Shown: in pieces, positions 10,301 to 22,626 of the stretch
Layout: each line of letters starts with the position of its first letter
Position numbering within the stretch: the first letter of the stretch is position 1
Assembly (NCBI RefSeq): GCF_024763615.1
Contig: NC_077222.1
Location: 96,071,417-96,135,416, forward strand
Length of the DNA stretch: 64,000 nt
Source of the DNA: Phlebotomus papatasi
Lineage: Eukaryota; Arthropoda; Insecta; Diptera; Psychodidae
Reading direction: 5' to 3'
Position numbers and translations under genes: made by a program
Notes under the pieces: generated by a model
Seen by the model: the letters and a program-made list of their open reading frames with translations, nothing else
What the model was told of the DNA's origin: nothing
Database searches by the model: none

Positions 10301-13300
10301 CTCATCAAAAATGATTTTTTGAATGAAGTGACCTATACTATAGTATAGCGGTGGCAGCCCAAATCTCGAAAGCCAAAATCCTGAACGACAAAATCCCGAA
10401 AAGGCCAAAATCCCGAAAACCAAAATCCTGAATTTTCAAAATCCTGAAAGGGATAAAATTATGTGGAGGAAAATGTTTAGAATAATTTCCCAAGACACAG
10501 AAGATTTCCCTTTGCAAGCGATGAAAAAGACACGGGAAAAAGACATCGCTTGCAATCCAAAGTGACCGAATTTAAATTTTTCCCAATTTCCCTTTGCCTC
10601 CAGCAAGCGCGGGTACAATCGTGGGAGTAGCTATGACACTTTTAAGAATTCGCGATTTTGGCCCATTCGGGATTTTGGTTTTCGGAATTTTGGCGTTCGG
10701 GATTTTGGCTTTCGGGATTTTGGCTTTCCGGATTTTGATCGGGACCCATACAGTGTAGGGAAGTGAGGCATCCTTAAGCTGTGGGGCTAAATTGAGCTTA
10801 AACGTAATGTAAATTAGCTCTAAAAAAGAATTATGAAATTAAAAAAGAAACTATTGTAAGGTCCAGTTTCGTTTAGAAATATTTTCAACTCAATTCAATT
10901 TATTTTCATCTCCTTTCGTCTACATGCGTCCATCGCCGTCTTAGCGTTCATGACAGCCTCCAGGATTAATCGATGGAAATGTCTCTTCGCAGGCTCTATG
11001 TTATTTGTTACAATATCATTGTTACATTTGCTTTGGGAATAGGCCAGATGAGAGAGGAAGAAATATCACTTCCGAGACAAAGCTGTTTGGAAAAGTGGGT
11101 ATTTTTTGACATAAAAAAACAACCTCAAAAAATACAATGCACAAGAATTAGGGGAGAACGGGGCAGACTTAGCCAGCAAATGAAATTTTTCATTGCGTAT
11201 AATTTGTAAGAAAAATGTTTGTAATAGGCTGATAAATATTTCAATGAATAGGAAGGTTTCTTCGAATAAGTATGGTTTCTTCAATATTCTTTCTTCGGCA
11301 GGCTATAACATTTATTTTTTATTTTATTTATTTATAAATTCATGTGCCTGCACCATACAGAATGGGGCTATATATATTCATAGTCAAGAAATGACAATAT
11401 TAGATGGGAAATTCGTGGGTTAATGCTCTGATGATGCAATTAAAAGAAAGTCTGCCTACTGTCTAATACAACTGACTCCACACAACTGACTCAAAAAAAT
11501 AGTCGGAAGTGAGATAACACAAATGTTTAGAAAGTATATAGAATGTTTATGCGAAAAAAATCGTATATCAATGTAGCCCCACAGCTCAAAATAGCCCAAC
11601 TTCCCTCTATAATACTGTAAGTGATATGTGAAAATTATGTCAAAAATATGATTTTTGATGAAAATTGCCCCCAAATATAGGCTAATAAACATAATATTAA
11701 TTTTGAGTGATTATCGCCATGTTAACGAATCTCGCTTAAAATTTAGCAGAAATAAGCAAAATTTTTAGTTTATTTTATTTCAAATTTATATGGCTTACTC
11801 TTTTGTGTTTCTTTTTGTTTTGTATTTGGATACGATACAACCAATAATTCATCTACAATGACGAAGATAAATTCGGAAGAATTCGAGCACACTGCGAATT
11901 ATTTTCAATTATCGTTCTGGAACGACATTTTTCTTCAATAGCGTCCGAAAGTTTTATAATGCTGTTGAGAACTTTTCAATGTTTTAAGCTCCATTATTTG
12001 ATTTTAAACATTTTAAGACAATGGCTTTCTATCATGGAGATTCCTATTTTATTTTAAGCTCACGATTTAATTCATAACGCTCCTTTCTTCACTTTCTTGT
12101 ACTATTTTTCAACTAGATAAGAATAGAACGTGCAGTTGAATCTGCTTGCCTTTGATATTCAATTTTTTCTGCTCTTGAACGTTATGTGCTTTTTAATATC
12201 CGGAAACCCGAGAGGCTCAAGGCTATTTGCACACAGAGACCTATATTTAGGCATAAATGTAAGATGGGGACGTTTTGTGTTATCTCCTAGCAAAACCAGA
12301 CCGTTCCTCTTCAATCGCGGAAAGGACACAAAAAGCGTGACTTGGTATATGGGGGATGGGGGGGGGCTTGGAGTTTACGGCAAGAAAGTCGGAAGGAATT
12401 TGTCTAAAGTTCTCACACCCTTACCCTCTATTTAGTCACGCTAATTCAATTGGAGTTCTCTTGTAGAAAATGTACTTCCTTTGATGAACATTTATTATTA
12501 TATAACTCAACAGCTAGTATGGTTACCAATATTGCGCCAATCTATTTTGAGAAATATTTTAAATTGTTTACAAAATTGCTTCATGAAAATTTCTTATTGA
12601 ACTTGGGAGCATCTTCCAATTCCCACGTGGTTTTACCCGAGAATAAATTTATTGCGAGATTGTGCACCATAAGTTGGACAGAAAGTGTCATACTTTTGCA
12701 ATTTTCTTTAACAAGGGTGATTTTCATGGCATTAAAAATTCATTTGAACAACAAGAAGATTGTTTAGTGAAGGTGTTTCCATTTTACATCTCAAACGATT
12801 TTAATATTCATAAGAAAGAAGTTGCAAAATGCTGTGGAAATTGATGGAAAAGTTTGTTATTTGTCAAAATGATTTATTTTGATTTGGTCTCAAACAATCC
12901 AGTTTTATTAAATTTTCCTTTGAGTTGTTCTAGTAATGGAAAATATCGAGTCCATTAACCAGAGATATTTGCATATAATTTATTGTCCACAAAAGGTTAT
13001 CCAGGGGAGTTGATTAAGCTTGTGTAAAATACCCGTAATTACTCATTGATGAAATTTTAATCTCACTCTCTGATATACCTTTTGTAGCCACTGATTGTAT
13101 ATAATTGCATAGGCGTAATTTTCCTGTCCTGCATGCGCACCTGGTACTCTTGTTACCCTTTGTCATATCGATGGTGGGGGAATCCCACATGTAATCTAGA
13201 TATGAAAGTTATCGGAAGATTTGAGGGAAGATGTCTGAGACGTTTGGGAAGATCGTCAGGGGAGAATTTGAGATATAAATCTTAGCTTTGTTTCCTAATT

Positions 13301-16300
13301 TGCCCAGCTATTCAAAGTTTTGATGAGTTTGTTGAAAATTATTCTAACTTTGTTGCTCAAAATGGTTACAGGAAGAGCAATAGTAATATAATAATCAATA
13401 TAGTCCATTTATTTTAGGATAATTCATTTTGATTCCCTCATACCGCAAATAAAACTGTAAATAATATGTTTTACGTGTGTTAAATGAATCCCGTAGATTT
13501 AGAAAATATCCACCCATTTTGGAAAGCCTAAACTTGAAACGTTAAAATGTTTAAAAAATTTTCACCTTTGAGAAAAATAAGGGATGACCCCGGATGACTC
13601 ATTCTCATATTCCACACTGATAAGGCTCTTTCTGATTTCTTGGATTCCGCGAAATATTTCACCGGCAGCTTCTATGGGATTTTCCATATGAGTCACCCCT
13701 TGGAGAAAACATAGGGAACTCTCTTTTTACAAATTGTTGACTTTAACCCTCCGAAGAGTTTTTGAGTTACTTCCTTTCACTATGCTCAAATTTGTTTAGG
13801 TACTTTGGTTATTTGCATTTATCTAATACCTGGTCAAGTTTATTTATTTAATTTTATTTTCAATTTGTGCTCTTCCTTAATTTTGCTCGTTTCGTTAATT
13901 TTTTTAATGTTGTTTTCATACTAATTTTAAGTGACTTTGCTTCATCACTGACCTCTCTCACTAATTGGACTTCACACGTTTGCTCTTTTTGTGCAATTTA
14001 TTTATTGGATTTTTTAAAAACTTTTCTTGCTTCTTTTATTATTTTCAATAAAACAAGTTTACGAAGTTTTCTAATTCACTTAATTCACGTATTAAATCAT
14101 TATATCACAATTTTTTATTTTGCTGAACTCATTTTTCTCTAGTAAGGTAAAGTGATACAAGTTGGACATAGTGTTACAAGTTGGACAATTCGTCGGTACA
14201 AGTTGGACATGGCTGTTTTCTTGATAAATACAGTCCAAAATTTGTTTTTAAGCACAAGGAACCAAATTTATAAAACTAAAGCATGAAAAATATACCAATA
14301 AAAATGAAGTACTAAATTTATCAAGAAAAAAGGCCCTGTCCAACTTGTACCATTGTCCAACTTCTACCACTTTACCCTACACCTTCTTCTACGACAAATT
14401 TGCTACTAGCAAATTCTCTTCATTTTTATCTATGTCTCTTCCAGTGCCGGCCAAAATCCCGAAAAGCCTAAATCCGAAAAGTCAAAATCCCGAAAAGCCA
14501 AAATCTCTAAAAGCCAAAATCTCGAGAAACCAAAATCTCGAGTGGTCAAAATCCTGAAAGAGATGAAATTATACGAAGGATAAATGTGTAGAATAATTTT
14601 CCAAAACACAAAAAAAAATTCCTTTGTCTTCAGCAAGTATAATAATTTGGAAGTTTTAATAATTCGGAATTTTGGTTTTCGGGACTTTGGCATATAAGAT
14701 TTTGGCTTTCTGGTTTTTGACTTTTTTTTGGATTATGGCGTTCGAAATTTTGGCATTCGGAATTCTTGCTTACTGAATTTTGGCTTTTCGGGATTTTCGG
14801 GAATTTAAATTTTTGGGATTTTGGCGCGGAAACGGATTACGGATTTGAAACGGATACCCGACAGCAGTGGTGGAACTGAGCTATGTTTTTTTTAAAGAAT
14901 ATTTGTCCTTCAGTTGAGCGTCGTAATCTGTTGATCAATTCTATAAATCAAACACACAATTTTACACCTATTGTTCCGCCAGTAGTTTTTGGTGAGTCTT
15001 TTCTTTCTAGTTGGTCCCTTCGCGGTGCAAATGCAAAGAAAAAAAAAGAAGAAAATTCACTTCTAACTAAATTCAAAAATTGATGCATATACAATTGTAA
15101 AGGAATTAGTGACAAAGATCCTAAAGAAAAAACCAACCAAGAACTTTGAGGAAGACACGATAAGTTTCGAAAGCTCTGGAAAAATAATGTGGTTGATTCA
15201 GAATTTCTACAACAGATTTCGACACTCACCAGAAGAACAAATTGTCCTAAAAAAATTGAATTCATTCGGGATTTTGAGTATTCTGGATTTCGACCCATTC
15301 GGGAATTTTGCTTTTGGCTTTTTGGTATCCTCGCTTCAGATGAACGACTTTATTAACCATGTGTAAATACAAAGAGTCAATTGGGAGCCTCTGCAATGCG
15401 ACCGTATTCAACTTCCGCTCTTATGCATATCCTGGGAACGTATGTATTTTTCATGACCAATACCTTCTCCTAACTCGGAGTTTCTCAGTTGCTTCTCCTA
15501 ATCTTTCTCGTTATTTAGGAGTATTTCATTGTCTCTGGATGTTTTCACTCTCCCTTCTTCGGGGGCTAAATGGGCCATTTTAGAGGCCAGACTACCCTTC
15601 TGTCTGAGAGCCAGATGGGTTACTTTAAAATCCGGTGAACAGGGGTTTTCCCTTTAAGATCGCTCTTGGAGAAACTGGGGCGGATTTCCAAAATTCCAAA
15701 ATGAAATGATAAATTATCTTTGTGACTGAATGAAAATATGAGCTCAATCTCAAGCTGCTGAGTGAAACATTTCACTCACCCTAGGTTCAATGGCAAATGT
15801 GTGGCTCACAAGAATTATAGTCTTATAAGGCGAAAAGTAATTTTATCGTAGCAAGTCACATCGCAATAAGATTTGCTTTGCTTTTAAAAGCACTTAAACT
15901 AACTTTAGCTTATTTAGGATAAAATTTCTAATAAATTATTGTGAACTAAAAATTTCATTAAATGATAAACCCTCGAAGTAAAATTAAGCTTGAACAAAGC
16001 TTGAGAACAAGCTTAAGAATTTGCAGTTTCACGGAAGCATTTCTACTTTTATCTCTTTTATTTCTTTTTTTTTATGATTATAAAAGATTTTGTTATGCTA
16101 TCAAGTTCAGTAGGTGTTCTAGCTAAAATGTACAAACAAAATTTAGATTGTGATACATAAATGTCCTGAATTCGATTTCCATAAACGCACATCTTGTAAA
16201 AATTATATTTCAATCATTTCAACATTTTGACGAAATTGCTAATAGAGGTGTACCCTGACGAACAGATATTCTTTCGATCCTATTCCCTACTAAAAAACAC

Positions 16301-19300
16301 GGCGTATGAATCATGGAATCATCCCTTGTGCAGAATTATTCTGCCTTCCATTTAGTAGTTCATAACATACACCATCATGCTTCCTAAAGAATTCATTGGA
16401 GTTTTATACATTTCATTGTTCGGAGGCCTTACAGGCTAAACGGTTAGAGATAGCAGCTTTAAGCTTTCGGTAGATATTTTTTTAAGTCGATTTTCATTTT
16501 TTCCTATTTCTTATCTCTTTTTTTATTTTCTTATAATGTTTTAGAATTTGTCTAGATCTAGATACATATTTTGTCAATTAAGTTTCTCAATTATGGACGA
16601 CTCGGACAGTTGAATTCAAAATGTAAAATTTGAGGTTATATAAAGAAAGCTTTGCATTTGGGATCTCAATATAATATTATAATAATTTTCTCGACAAAAT
16701 CCATTTATTTGACAAGAAATAATAATGATAAATTCTCTATAGGGGAAAGTGCCCATGCTTGATATCATTGGAAGCTTCTTAATGACTAAATTTTTCCTAT
16801 GTTTCTCAGTAAACGTGACTCCGCAATATATTTTAAAAACTTGTCACTTTCCCATAGATTCTAAAATTGCGTTGTGATGAGTCACATATAAGATGCTCAG
16901 AGCAGAAGTGGACTGCTTTAATAGGGAAATGCATACAAAGGAGACCACTTCTGTTTTCAGCGTCTCATATATATTGTGAAACATAGAAAATTTAGTCATT
17001 ACGAAGCTTCCAATGGTATCAAGCATGGGCAATTTCCCTTACTTATTTTTCCCAATTAAGGGTATAAGTGCATTTCCCACGAATTTCGTTATGTTTGTTG
17101 AAAATATTATTCATATTTTAGAATTGAAAAATGTCAATAAAACTTCCATGTTTGAGAAATTTGACTGTATATGAAAATAATTTTTATTTTTGTTCCCAAT
17201 AAGCTTTTTTCAAGATCATTTATTAACCAATTGGGTAAAGTATGGGGTCATTTGAAAGGTCATGGAACCTGGAATCTCGGATAAGTTTAAACGTGTTGTT
17301 ATCAATTTGAAAAAGCGTGATATGCGGCAACTTATAAAGTGAATAAATGAATCGATTGCAAATAAGTAAATGGAAAAGAACTCTGTAAATGTTTTCGTTA
17401 TTCCAGATTCTTTTTCAAAACAAGAACAAACTCTTCAGAGCAATCAATGCTCAATTAATTTTTAGTGCATAACATTAAAGTCACGTGTTCTAACATTCCG
17501 CAAAGCTGTAACGTTTTATAGTTACAGTTGCAGGTCGTTAAATTAATCGTCTGCTTATGACTTTTATGGTTTATTTTTTTTCCTGACAGATTCGAATGAA
17601 TAGATAAACTTTCATTTTTTTAATCTTGATGATAATGGGACGTAAGAGAATATGAGATTATATAACTCAAGCAATCTCCAACAAGAGAAAAAAAATTACC
17701 ATTTATTTTAGCAACTTTGTATTATGCCCTGGACACACTTACGACTAAAGTCTAGAGATGACTGAGCTCGTTTATAGCCAAGACAGTTCCTAACACAATA
17801 CAAAGCAGACTTAGCATTCATTGGTATCCACAAAACATAATTTTCGTGGATTTTTATGGAGATATCTGTACTGAAATGCACTAGGGTAAATTAAGCTAAT
17901 TCAAAACCTACTCCAAATGGAAACTTTTCGCTACTCCAAATGAAAACGTCATTTTTTCCATGATAAATACAGTACTAAATTATTATATTTATATATTTTC
18001 TATACCACAGTTTCATTATTTAGTTAATTTTGCTCCAAATAAAGCAAAAATCCATTCATATTCACAAATTTGAATTTGTTAATTTCTCAGAAAAATTAAT
18101 AGTGTACTTTTTCACCATCGAATTTTTCATCGATTGACCATGTTTTCCAATGAAAAACACAATAAGGTGACTGTTGTTTATTCGTTTTGCTTAACATTTA
18201 TGTAATATTTCTGGTTAAATTTTATTAAATTAAGTGCTAATCTTTATTGTTAACGGTACGTGAAGTTTTCAAATGAAATATAATAACTTATTTCATGAAC
18301 AATAAGGGTTTTTCTGAAGTGTCTGCAAATGCTTCAATAGGAAACCCTGAAAATATGATTTTTTTGGAGAGTTTTTCCTATTGTTTTAGATGGGAAAGGA
18401 GAAAAGACTAGGAATAAGAACAAATCCTGCACTCAAGAGCAACTCAACAAGGTTTTGGATTGGAAGCCTTTCGTCGCAGTTTCACTTACTTACACTGTTT
18501 GTCTCCAATTAGAAACTTTCCCTTGTCTCCATTTGGATTAATTTGTTTCCAATAGAATCATTTTACACTCGCGTATTTTTCTTGTGTTTAAGAAGTTTTC
18601 AAAATATATCTAAAGAATTTTTACTAAACAGTAACATTCTAGAAGAGAAAAGGAGCAAAATTATGTGATTCTCTTCAGAAAAATATGAACTTAGTGTGTT
18701 GAATCATCTGTCAAAGTTAAAGCATCTGGAAATGGTTTTGAATTACAACATTTTTGTAAATTTACTTCACAATTCACGCATAACAACAAAAATTATTTAC
18801 TTGAATCGCCTAATTGGCTTAAGTCGCAAGATAGCTTCCACCTCACAAATAATTGTAATCAACAATAATAAATGCACGTGAAGTGAAATAAATATTTACA
18901 AATAGTTTCATTTTAAATAGAGTACATGTACATTGCAATAAAAATATCTGCATAAAAACCCACAAAAGCTATGTTTTGTGGATGCCAATGATATGCTAAG
19001 CCTCGTTTGTAGTGTGTCACGAACTGACTTGGCTATGAACGGGCTTAGTCGTTTCTGGACTTTAGCCATAAGTGTGTTCAGGGCATTAGACTAATTATTA
19101 GATATAGTCCTATAATATAAATCAATTTAAACTTTTAATGGCATTTGAAGTTCTCTATCACTGCTAATGGCTCGAAAATTGCCCTTATGTGAAATTTACA
19201 TCAAGTATATGCTTTACGTGGTCTCGGGATGACCCAAAAAGCAATTAAAGGATAATAGCTTTGATATAAGTAGTTTTTATGGGCTGCAAAACCCGCAAAT

Positions 19301-20159
19301 GAATCAACAATATCCTGAGCTTATCAAGTCTTATTGCTCGACTTTATTTCCGCCTTCTAAAAAAAAATTATCTTATGAATTTTTTATGATTTTGCTCCAG
19401 GTGTTGAATGGGAACAAATTGGTGGCAGATTTACTGGCTGCTGAAGTTCATCGGGACATCTGCACGGAGGATGCACAGTGCATTGAGGGCTTGAGTGCTG
19501 AGATCACGGCAAGTGATGTGGGCATTTGGGTGGATCCCATTGATGCCACAGCTGAATACGTACAGGGAAAGGCTCGGGGTACAGCAGTGCCGAATATTCC
19601 GGCTTCTGGACTTCAATGTGTCACTGTGCTTCTGGGTGTCTATGAAATTGAGTCTGGACGGGCAATTGTTGGGGTAATCAATCAGCCGTTCTGCGTGGAG
19701 AGGGATGATGGTGGATACAGTGGGAAAATCTACTGGGGTGTGGCACTGGATGGGGTGAAACGCACCAATATACCACAGCAGGATGTTGGGGCGGATGGGC
19801 GCAAGAAAGTGGCTATTCTGTCTAGTGCGGAGAATAAGAAGTATATCTACTATCTGAGAGATACACTGGGGTATAGTATTGTGTTCTCAGCGGGAGCCGG
19901 TCACAAGATACTCAAATTAATTCTGGGTGATGCTGATCTCTATCTCGTGAGCACTGGTTCCACGTACAAATGGGATACTTGTGGACCTCAAGCTATTCTC
20001 CGGGCACTCGGTGGTGGACTAATCAATTTGCAGGAGACCATCGATACTAAGTCAGTCATAGAGTTATCCTACGTCAAAAGCTCAGGGAAGTGCAATATTG
20101 GAGGTGTTCTCGGATTCCGGACACATACTCAACTGATGGAATTCAGTAAATTGCTGTAA
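7165..20159 (+). CDS. INPP1: Inositol polyphosphate 1-phosphatase
   Basis: Three exons, 7165-7377 (71 aa), 7647-7769 (41 aa) and 19401-20159 (252 aa), all joined in phase 0 with GT-AG borders, give 364 aa; human INPP1 is 399. The enzyme removes the 1-phosphate of Ins(1,4)P2 and Ins(1,3,4)P3 in the cytosol, in a Mg2+-dependent, Li+-inhibited reaction. Metal-site motifs of the Li-sensitive phosphatase fold are all present: GEES at residues 81-84, WVDPIDAT at 155-162 (Asp157 and Asp160 are the metal ligands), and KWDTCGPQAILRALGGG at 302-318 with Asp304. LQCVTVLLGVYE and GVINQPF match INPP1 specifically rather than inositol monophosphatase or BPNT1. The start at 7165 is the first in-frame ATG in exon 1. 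Intron 2 is 11.6 kb and repeat-filled. The insect gene is also called Ipp. Confidence 0.95.
7647..7769 (+). CDS. INPP1: INPP1 coding exon 2
   Basis: Encodes residues 72-112 with the first metal-ligand motif GEES. Acceptor CTCTAG, donor GTATTC, phase 0 at both ends. It lies only 269 bases after exon 1. Confidence 0.92.
7984..8410. mobile_element. 427-bp TIR element (MITE), family B copy 1
   Basis: Ends GGGTAAGTGTGCCAAATTCC and its inverse TTTGGCACACTTACCC are flanked by TA (7982-7983, 8411-8412). A copy of identical length lies at 33898-34324 with high identity, and a diverged copy at about 47917-48460. No open reading frame of transposase size, so it is non-autonomous. Confidence 0.88.
9217..9690. 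repeat. Two copies of the 2147-2978 foldback repeat family
   Basis: At 9217-9472 and about 9500-9690. Each starts with a CACACC/CTACACCTTTTAGATC end; the first closes with GATCTAAAAGG. The first contains an inner palindrome around ATTCAAATTGGATTGAAATT. The second lacks a clear right end. Confidence 0.6.
10351..10750. mobile_element. Foldback element with tandem-repeat arms, copy 1
   Basis: The left arm (10351-10450) is about six degenerate 14-17-bp units of the type AAAATCCCGAAAGCC. The right arm (10648-10745) is the inverse, GGATTTTGGCTTTCG-type units. A unique centre includes TAGAATAATTTCCCAA. The centre and both arms recur at 14443-14870. This resembles Drosophila foldback (FB) architecture, without implying descent. 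No transposase. Confidence 0.75.
14145..14377. mobile_element. 233-bp TIR element with subterminal CAAGTTGGACA repeats
   Basis: Ends GGTAAAGTG...CACTTTACCC with TA at both flanks (14143-14144, 14378-14379). The motif ACAAGTTGGACA occurs three times at the left and its inverse twice at the right. No coding capacity. Confidence 0.82.
14443..14870. mobile_element. Foldback element with tandem-repeat arms, copy 2
   Basis: Same arms (AAAATCCCGAAAAGCC units left, TTTTGGCTTTCGG-type units right) and same centre (GAAATTATACGAAGG, TAGAATAATTTTCCAA, CAGCAAG) as 10351-10750. A detached fragment of the right-arm type is at 15255-15325. Apparent open frames across the arms are artefacts of the repeat. 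Confidence 0.72.
16742..17039. mobile_element. 298-bp TIR element (MITE)
   Basis: Ends GGGGAAAGTGCCCATGCTTG and inverse CAAGCATGGGCAATTTCCC, with arms of about 40 bases including TGGAAGCTTC. TA at 16740-16741 and 17040-17041. The interior has a second inverted pair, AGAAGTGG/CCACTTCT. No coding capacity. Confidence 0.82.
17725..19085. mobile_element. 1.36-kb TIR element with TTA flanks (family K)
   Basis: Ends TGCCCTGGACACACTTACGA and inverse CATAAGTGTGTTCAGGGCA, with inverted similarity over about 140 bases on each side including CCACAAAACATA/ATGTTTTGTGG. Flanks are TTA on both sides, the target type of PIF/Harbinger elements (inferred). No transposase frame. A probable TA|GGGTAAATTAAGC element with repeated CTCCAAATGG motifs is nested at about 17886-18558. 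Related ends occur at 26671, 45589 and 62156. Confidence 0.75.
19401..20159 (+). CDS. INPP1: INPP1 coding exon 3 (terminal)
   Basis: Encodes residues 113-364, starting VLNGNKLVADLLAAEVHRD after acceptor TTTGCTCCAG, and ends with TAA. It holds both remaining metal-site motifs. The open frame runs 34 codons back into the intron, but homology places the start of the exon at 19401. Confidence 0.93.
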   Translation: MLNGNKLVADLLAAEVHRDICTEDAQCIEGLSAEITASDVGIWVDPIDATAEYVQGKARGTAVPNIPASGLQCVTVLLGVYEIESGRAIVGVINQPFCVERDDGGYSGKIYWGVALDGVKRTNIPQQDVGADGRKKVAILSSAENKKYIYYLRDTLGYSIVFSAGAGHKILKLILGDADLYLVSTGSTYKWDTCGPQAILRALGGGLINLQETIDTKSVIELSYVKSSGKCNIGGVLGFRTHTQLMEFSKLL

Positions 20160-20412
20160 ATTCACTCTCCCACTGTGGTATACGAAATAATAAGAAAAAA
20201 AATTTATTCTTGTAGAAAAAAAAGGATGTCTAATCTTTGGCATTAAATGCCACAAGAAAAAGACACTTTTGTGGACACACATCTCTCTTTTTTTGGTGTG
20301 GGTAGAAAATTGAAAAATTGTAAATTAGCCAGATCAATCATTTTTTCTGATGTATTTTAGACGTCCATGGAACAGGCTAAAAGGGATAATAATTCATAGA
20401 GATGAGCATAAA

Positions 20413-20418
20413 AATAAA
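20413..20418 (+). promoter_or_regulatory. Poly(A) signal of INPP1
   Basis: AATAAA followed 6-40 bases later by a GT-rich stretch (TGTTGTGTATATTGTGTTG), the usual downstream element. It implies a 3' UTR of about 275 bases. Confidence 0.65.
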
Positions 20419-20768
20419 ACTCTGTAATGTTGTGTATATTGTGTTGTGTGTTCAATGGAAGCAAATGCAATTATGTAAAATAGACAATAGAGTTTATGTG
20501 AGGCACAAATTTGCCTTTTACTTTTGTCATCAAATTTCTTCCCACGTCGGATGTGCTCCATTTCCCACCAAGAAATTGATATTTCTTCCCATTTCTTCCC
20601 CAGAGATGATGCCGTATGGATGATGAGCTGGGGCGTATGCAGCTGTCCTTGGAGTGACTGCCCACTTTGAAAAATGATAACTCCGCAGAAAAATGCAAAA
20701 ATGCTCATTTTATTCTTAATAGAATTATGGTGATATTCCAATGAAAAATGAACATATTTTACCACTTT

Positions 20769-20969
20769 ACTGTTCTCAAGTGCTTTCACTACATAATCGA
20801 CATTCGGGTTTTCTCCTGTTGGTTCCTGTCACAAATTATTTGGTGGTTTTAAAACACAGCGAGGACTGGGAAAAGTCTGTCTCGACTACATGGCGATGAT
20901 TGCAAAAAACAGTCGAGACAGGAATCAGTGCAAAGAAAAGTCGATAATGCAGAAGCACTTGAGAACAGT
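20769..20969. mobile_element. Foldback MITE (ACTGTTCTCAAGTG family), copy 1
   Basis: Ends ACTGTTCTCAAGTGCTTTC and inverse CACTTGAGAACAGT. The arms continue with a CATTATCGAC-type and a GGTTCCTGTC-type block. Four other copies are at 21328, 35129, 35619 and 36231. Confidence 0.8.
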
Positions 20970-20971
20970 CA

Positions 20972-21258
20972 GGGGAAGTGGGGCACATTTGAATTGGGAT
21001 ATTTGAGGCGCTCGGAGCAAAAAAACTCTAAGTCGTATGCATTTCCCTATTAAAATAGCGTTTTTTTGCTCTGAGCTCCTCATTTGTCAAACTAGATTTT
21101 TTCTCCTATTTTTGAAACGAATTGAGGCTTATTTTAATGTAATTCAATTTCACAAATCAGCTAAATTATTATCACAATAAGGTCTAGTTTCATTTAAAAA
21201 TAGGAGAACAATACTCAATTTTAAAGCTGCCCAAATTTAAAGGCGCCCCACTTCTCCC
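20972..21258. mobile_element. 287-bp TIR element (GGGGAAGTGGGGC ends)
   Basis: Left end GGGGAAGTGGGGCACATTTG, right end the inverse ...GGCGCCCCACTTCTCCC followed by TA. It abuts the foldback MITE ending at 20969. The same family, enlarged by an insertion, is at 21552-22778. Confidence 0.72.
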
Positions 21259-21327
21259 TAAAGTGTTAAAAAAAATGTTTAGGAGAAAGGTGTCCTCTGA
21301 AAAAGTGAACATGCTGTTTAGCACTTT

Positions 21328-21488
21328 ACTGTTCTCAAGTTCTTCTACATTATCGACTTTTCTTTGCGTTAATTACTGTCTCGGATGTTTTTCCCAGTCT
21401 TCGCGGTGTTCTAAACTAAAACTACCAAACAGTCGTGATAGGAACCAACACAAAAAAAATCCATCATGTAGAAGCACTTGAGAACAGT
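21328..21488. mobile_element. Foldback MITE (ACTGTTCTCAAGTG family), copy 2
   Basis: 161 bp, ends ACTGTTCTCAAG and CTTGAGAACAGT. The arms include CATTATCGACTTTTCTTTG-like sequence and its inverse. Confidence 0.8.
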
Positions 21489-21670
21489 AAATTGCTAAAA
21501 AACATTTTTATTTTTCATTGAAATAACACCATTATACGGGTTCTAGACATAAGGGGAAGTGGAGCATCTTTGAATTGGGGTACTTTTAAAATAAGACTTT
21601 TCCTCCTATTTTCAAATGGAACTGAACCTTACCATGACATATAATTATATATATAAATCACATAAATTAC

Positions 21671-22626
21671 ACAGTAAAAAATGTGTAAATTTTTTTTACT
21701 ATAATAGTGCAAAATCGACCATTTTAGTTGTTTAATTAATAAATGTTTAAGAAATGCACAATAATTTGGTAATTTATTGTCACGTGATTGAAAATTACCA
21801 CTATTATAGTTGAAAAATTTTCAACAACGTTGTTTAATTTGAAAATGTGTAGAATTTTAACACTATAATAGTGTGAAATTGGATAAATTAATTATTTAAT
21901 TGCGATCTGTGCAAAATTTCTCACTTTTATAATCATAAAAATTTTTCAACAATGTTTCGTGATTTTAAACTGTTTGACAAATTCTAAAAATTACCACTAT
22001 TATATATAGTATGTTTACAGTTTTTCACATTATTATAGTGTGAAAAAATACACAACTTTCTGGTATTTTTTGTCACATGATCAAAAATTAACAGTTTTAT
22101 AGTTTGATCATAATTTTTTACACTATTATAGTGTGAAACCTTGTGTATTTCAACCAAAGTTGTTGAATTTTCACACAAAAGTTGTTGAATTTTTAAACAA
22201 AAGTTGTGTAAAAATTGTTGAATTTCTATTTAAGACATAATACTTCAGTCGAGATGTTTGTTATTGTGCAAAAGTCATATAGAACATCAAATATTTATAT
22301 GCATAATAAGTATATCGTGAAGATCCCAGCATCGGATGTAATTATCTCGCATTAGGGAGGATCCCGAATACAGTAGAAAACATTGCAAATGTCCAAAAAG
22401 GCAAAAAAAAAAAAAAACTAAAGTAAACGAAATGAAATGAAAATTCAACAATTTTTGAGTTAACACACAAATATTCAACAATTTTTAAATTTAACAACTC
22501 CAAATTCAACAACTTGAAATTCAACAACTTTAAATTAAACAATTTTAAATTAAATATTTTTTTCCAAATTTAACACTGTAATAGTGGTGTGAAAGATTAC
22601 AAACTATAATAGTGTTAATTTTTTTA

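Larger units (their letters stand above)
7770..19400 (+). other. INPP1 intron 2 (11.6 kb, repeat-filled)
   Basis: No gene is visible inside. Contents left to right: a TIR element (7984-8410); foldback repeats (9217-9472 and about 9500-9690); a tandem-arm foldback element (10351-10750); an imperfect pair of GGGGAAGTGGGGC-like ends at about 10755-11600; a TIR element (14145-14377); a second tandem-arm foldback (14443-14870) with a fragment at 15255-15325; a TIR element (16742-17039); and a 1.36-kb TIR element (17725-19085). Stretches 11700-14100 and 15330-16740 hold nothing I can classify. Confidence 0.8.

Noticed and set aside
14345..14557. 70-aa frame rich in PKS/NPK
   Set aside because: It is a translation of the AAAATCCCGAAAAGCC tandem arm of a foldback element.
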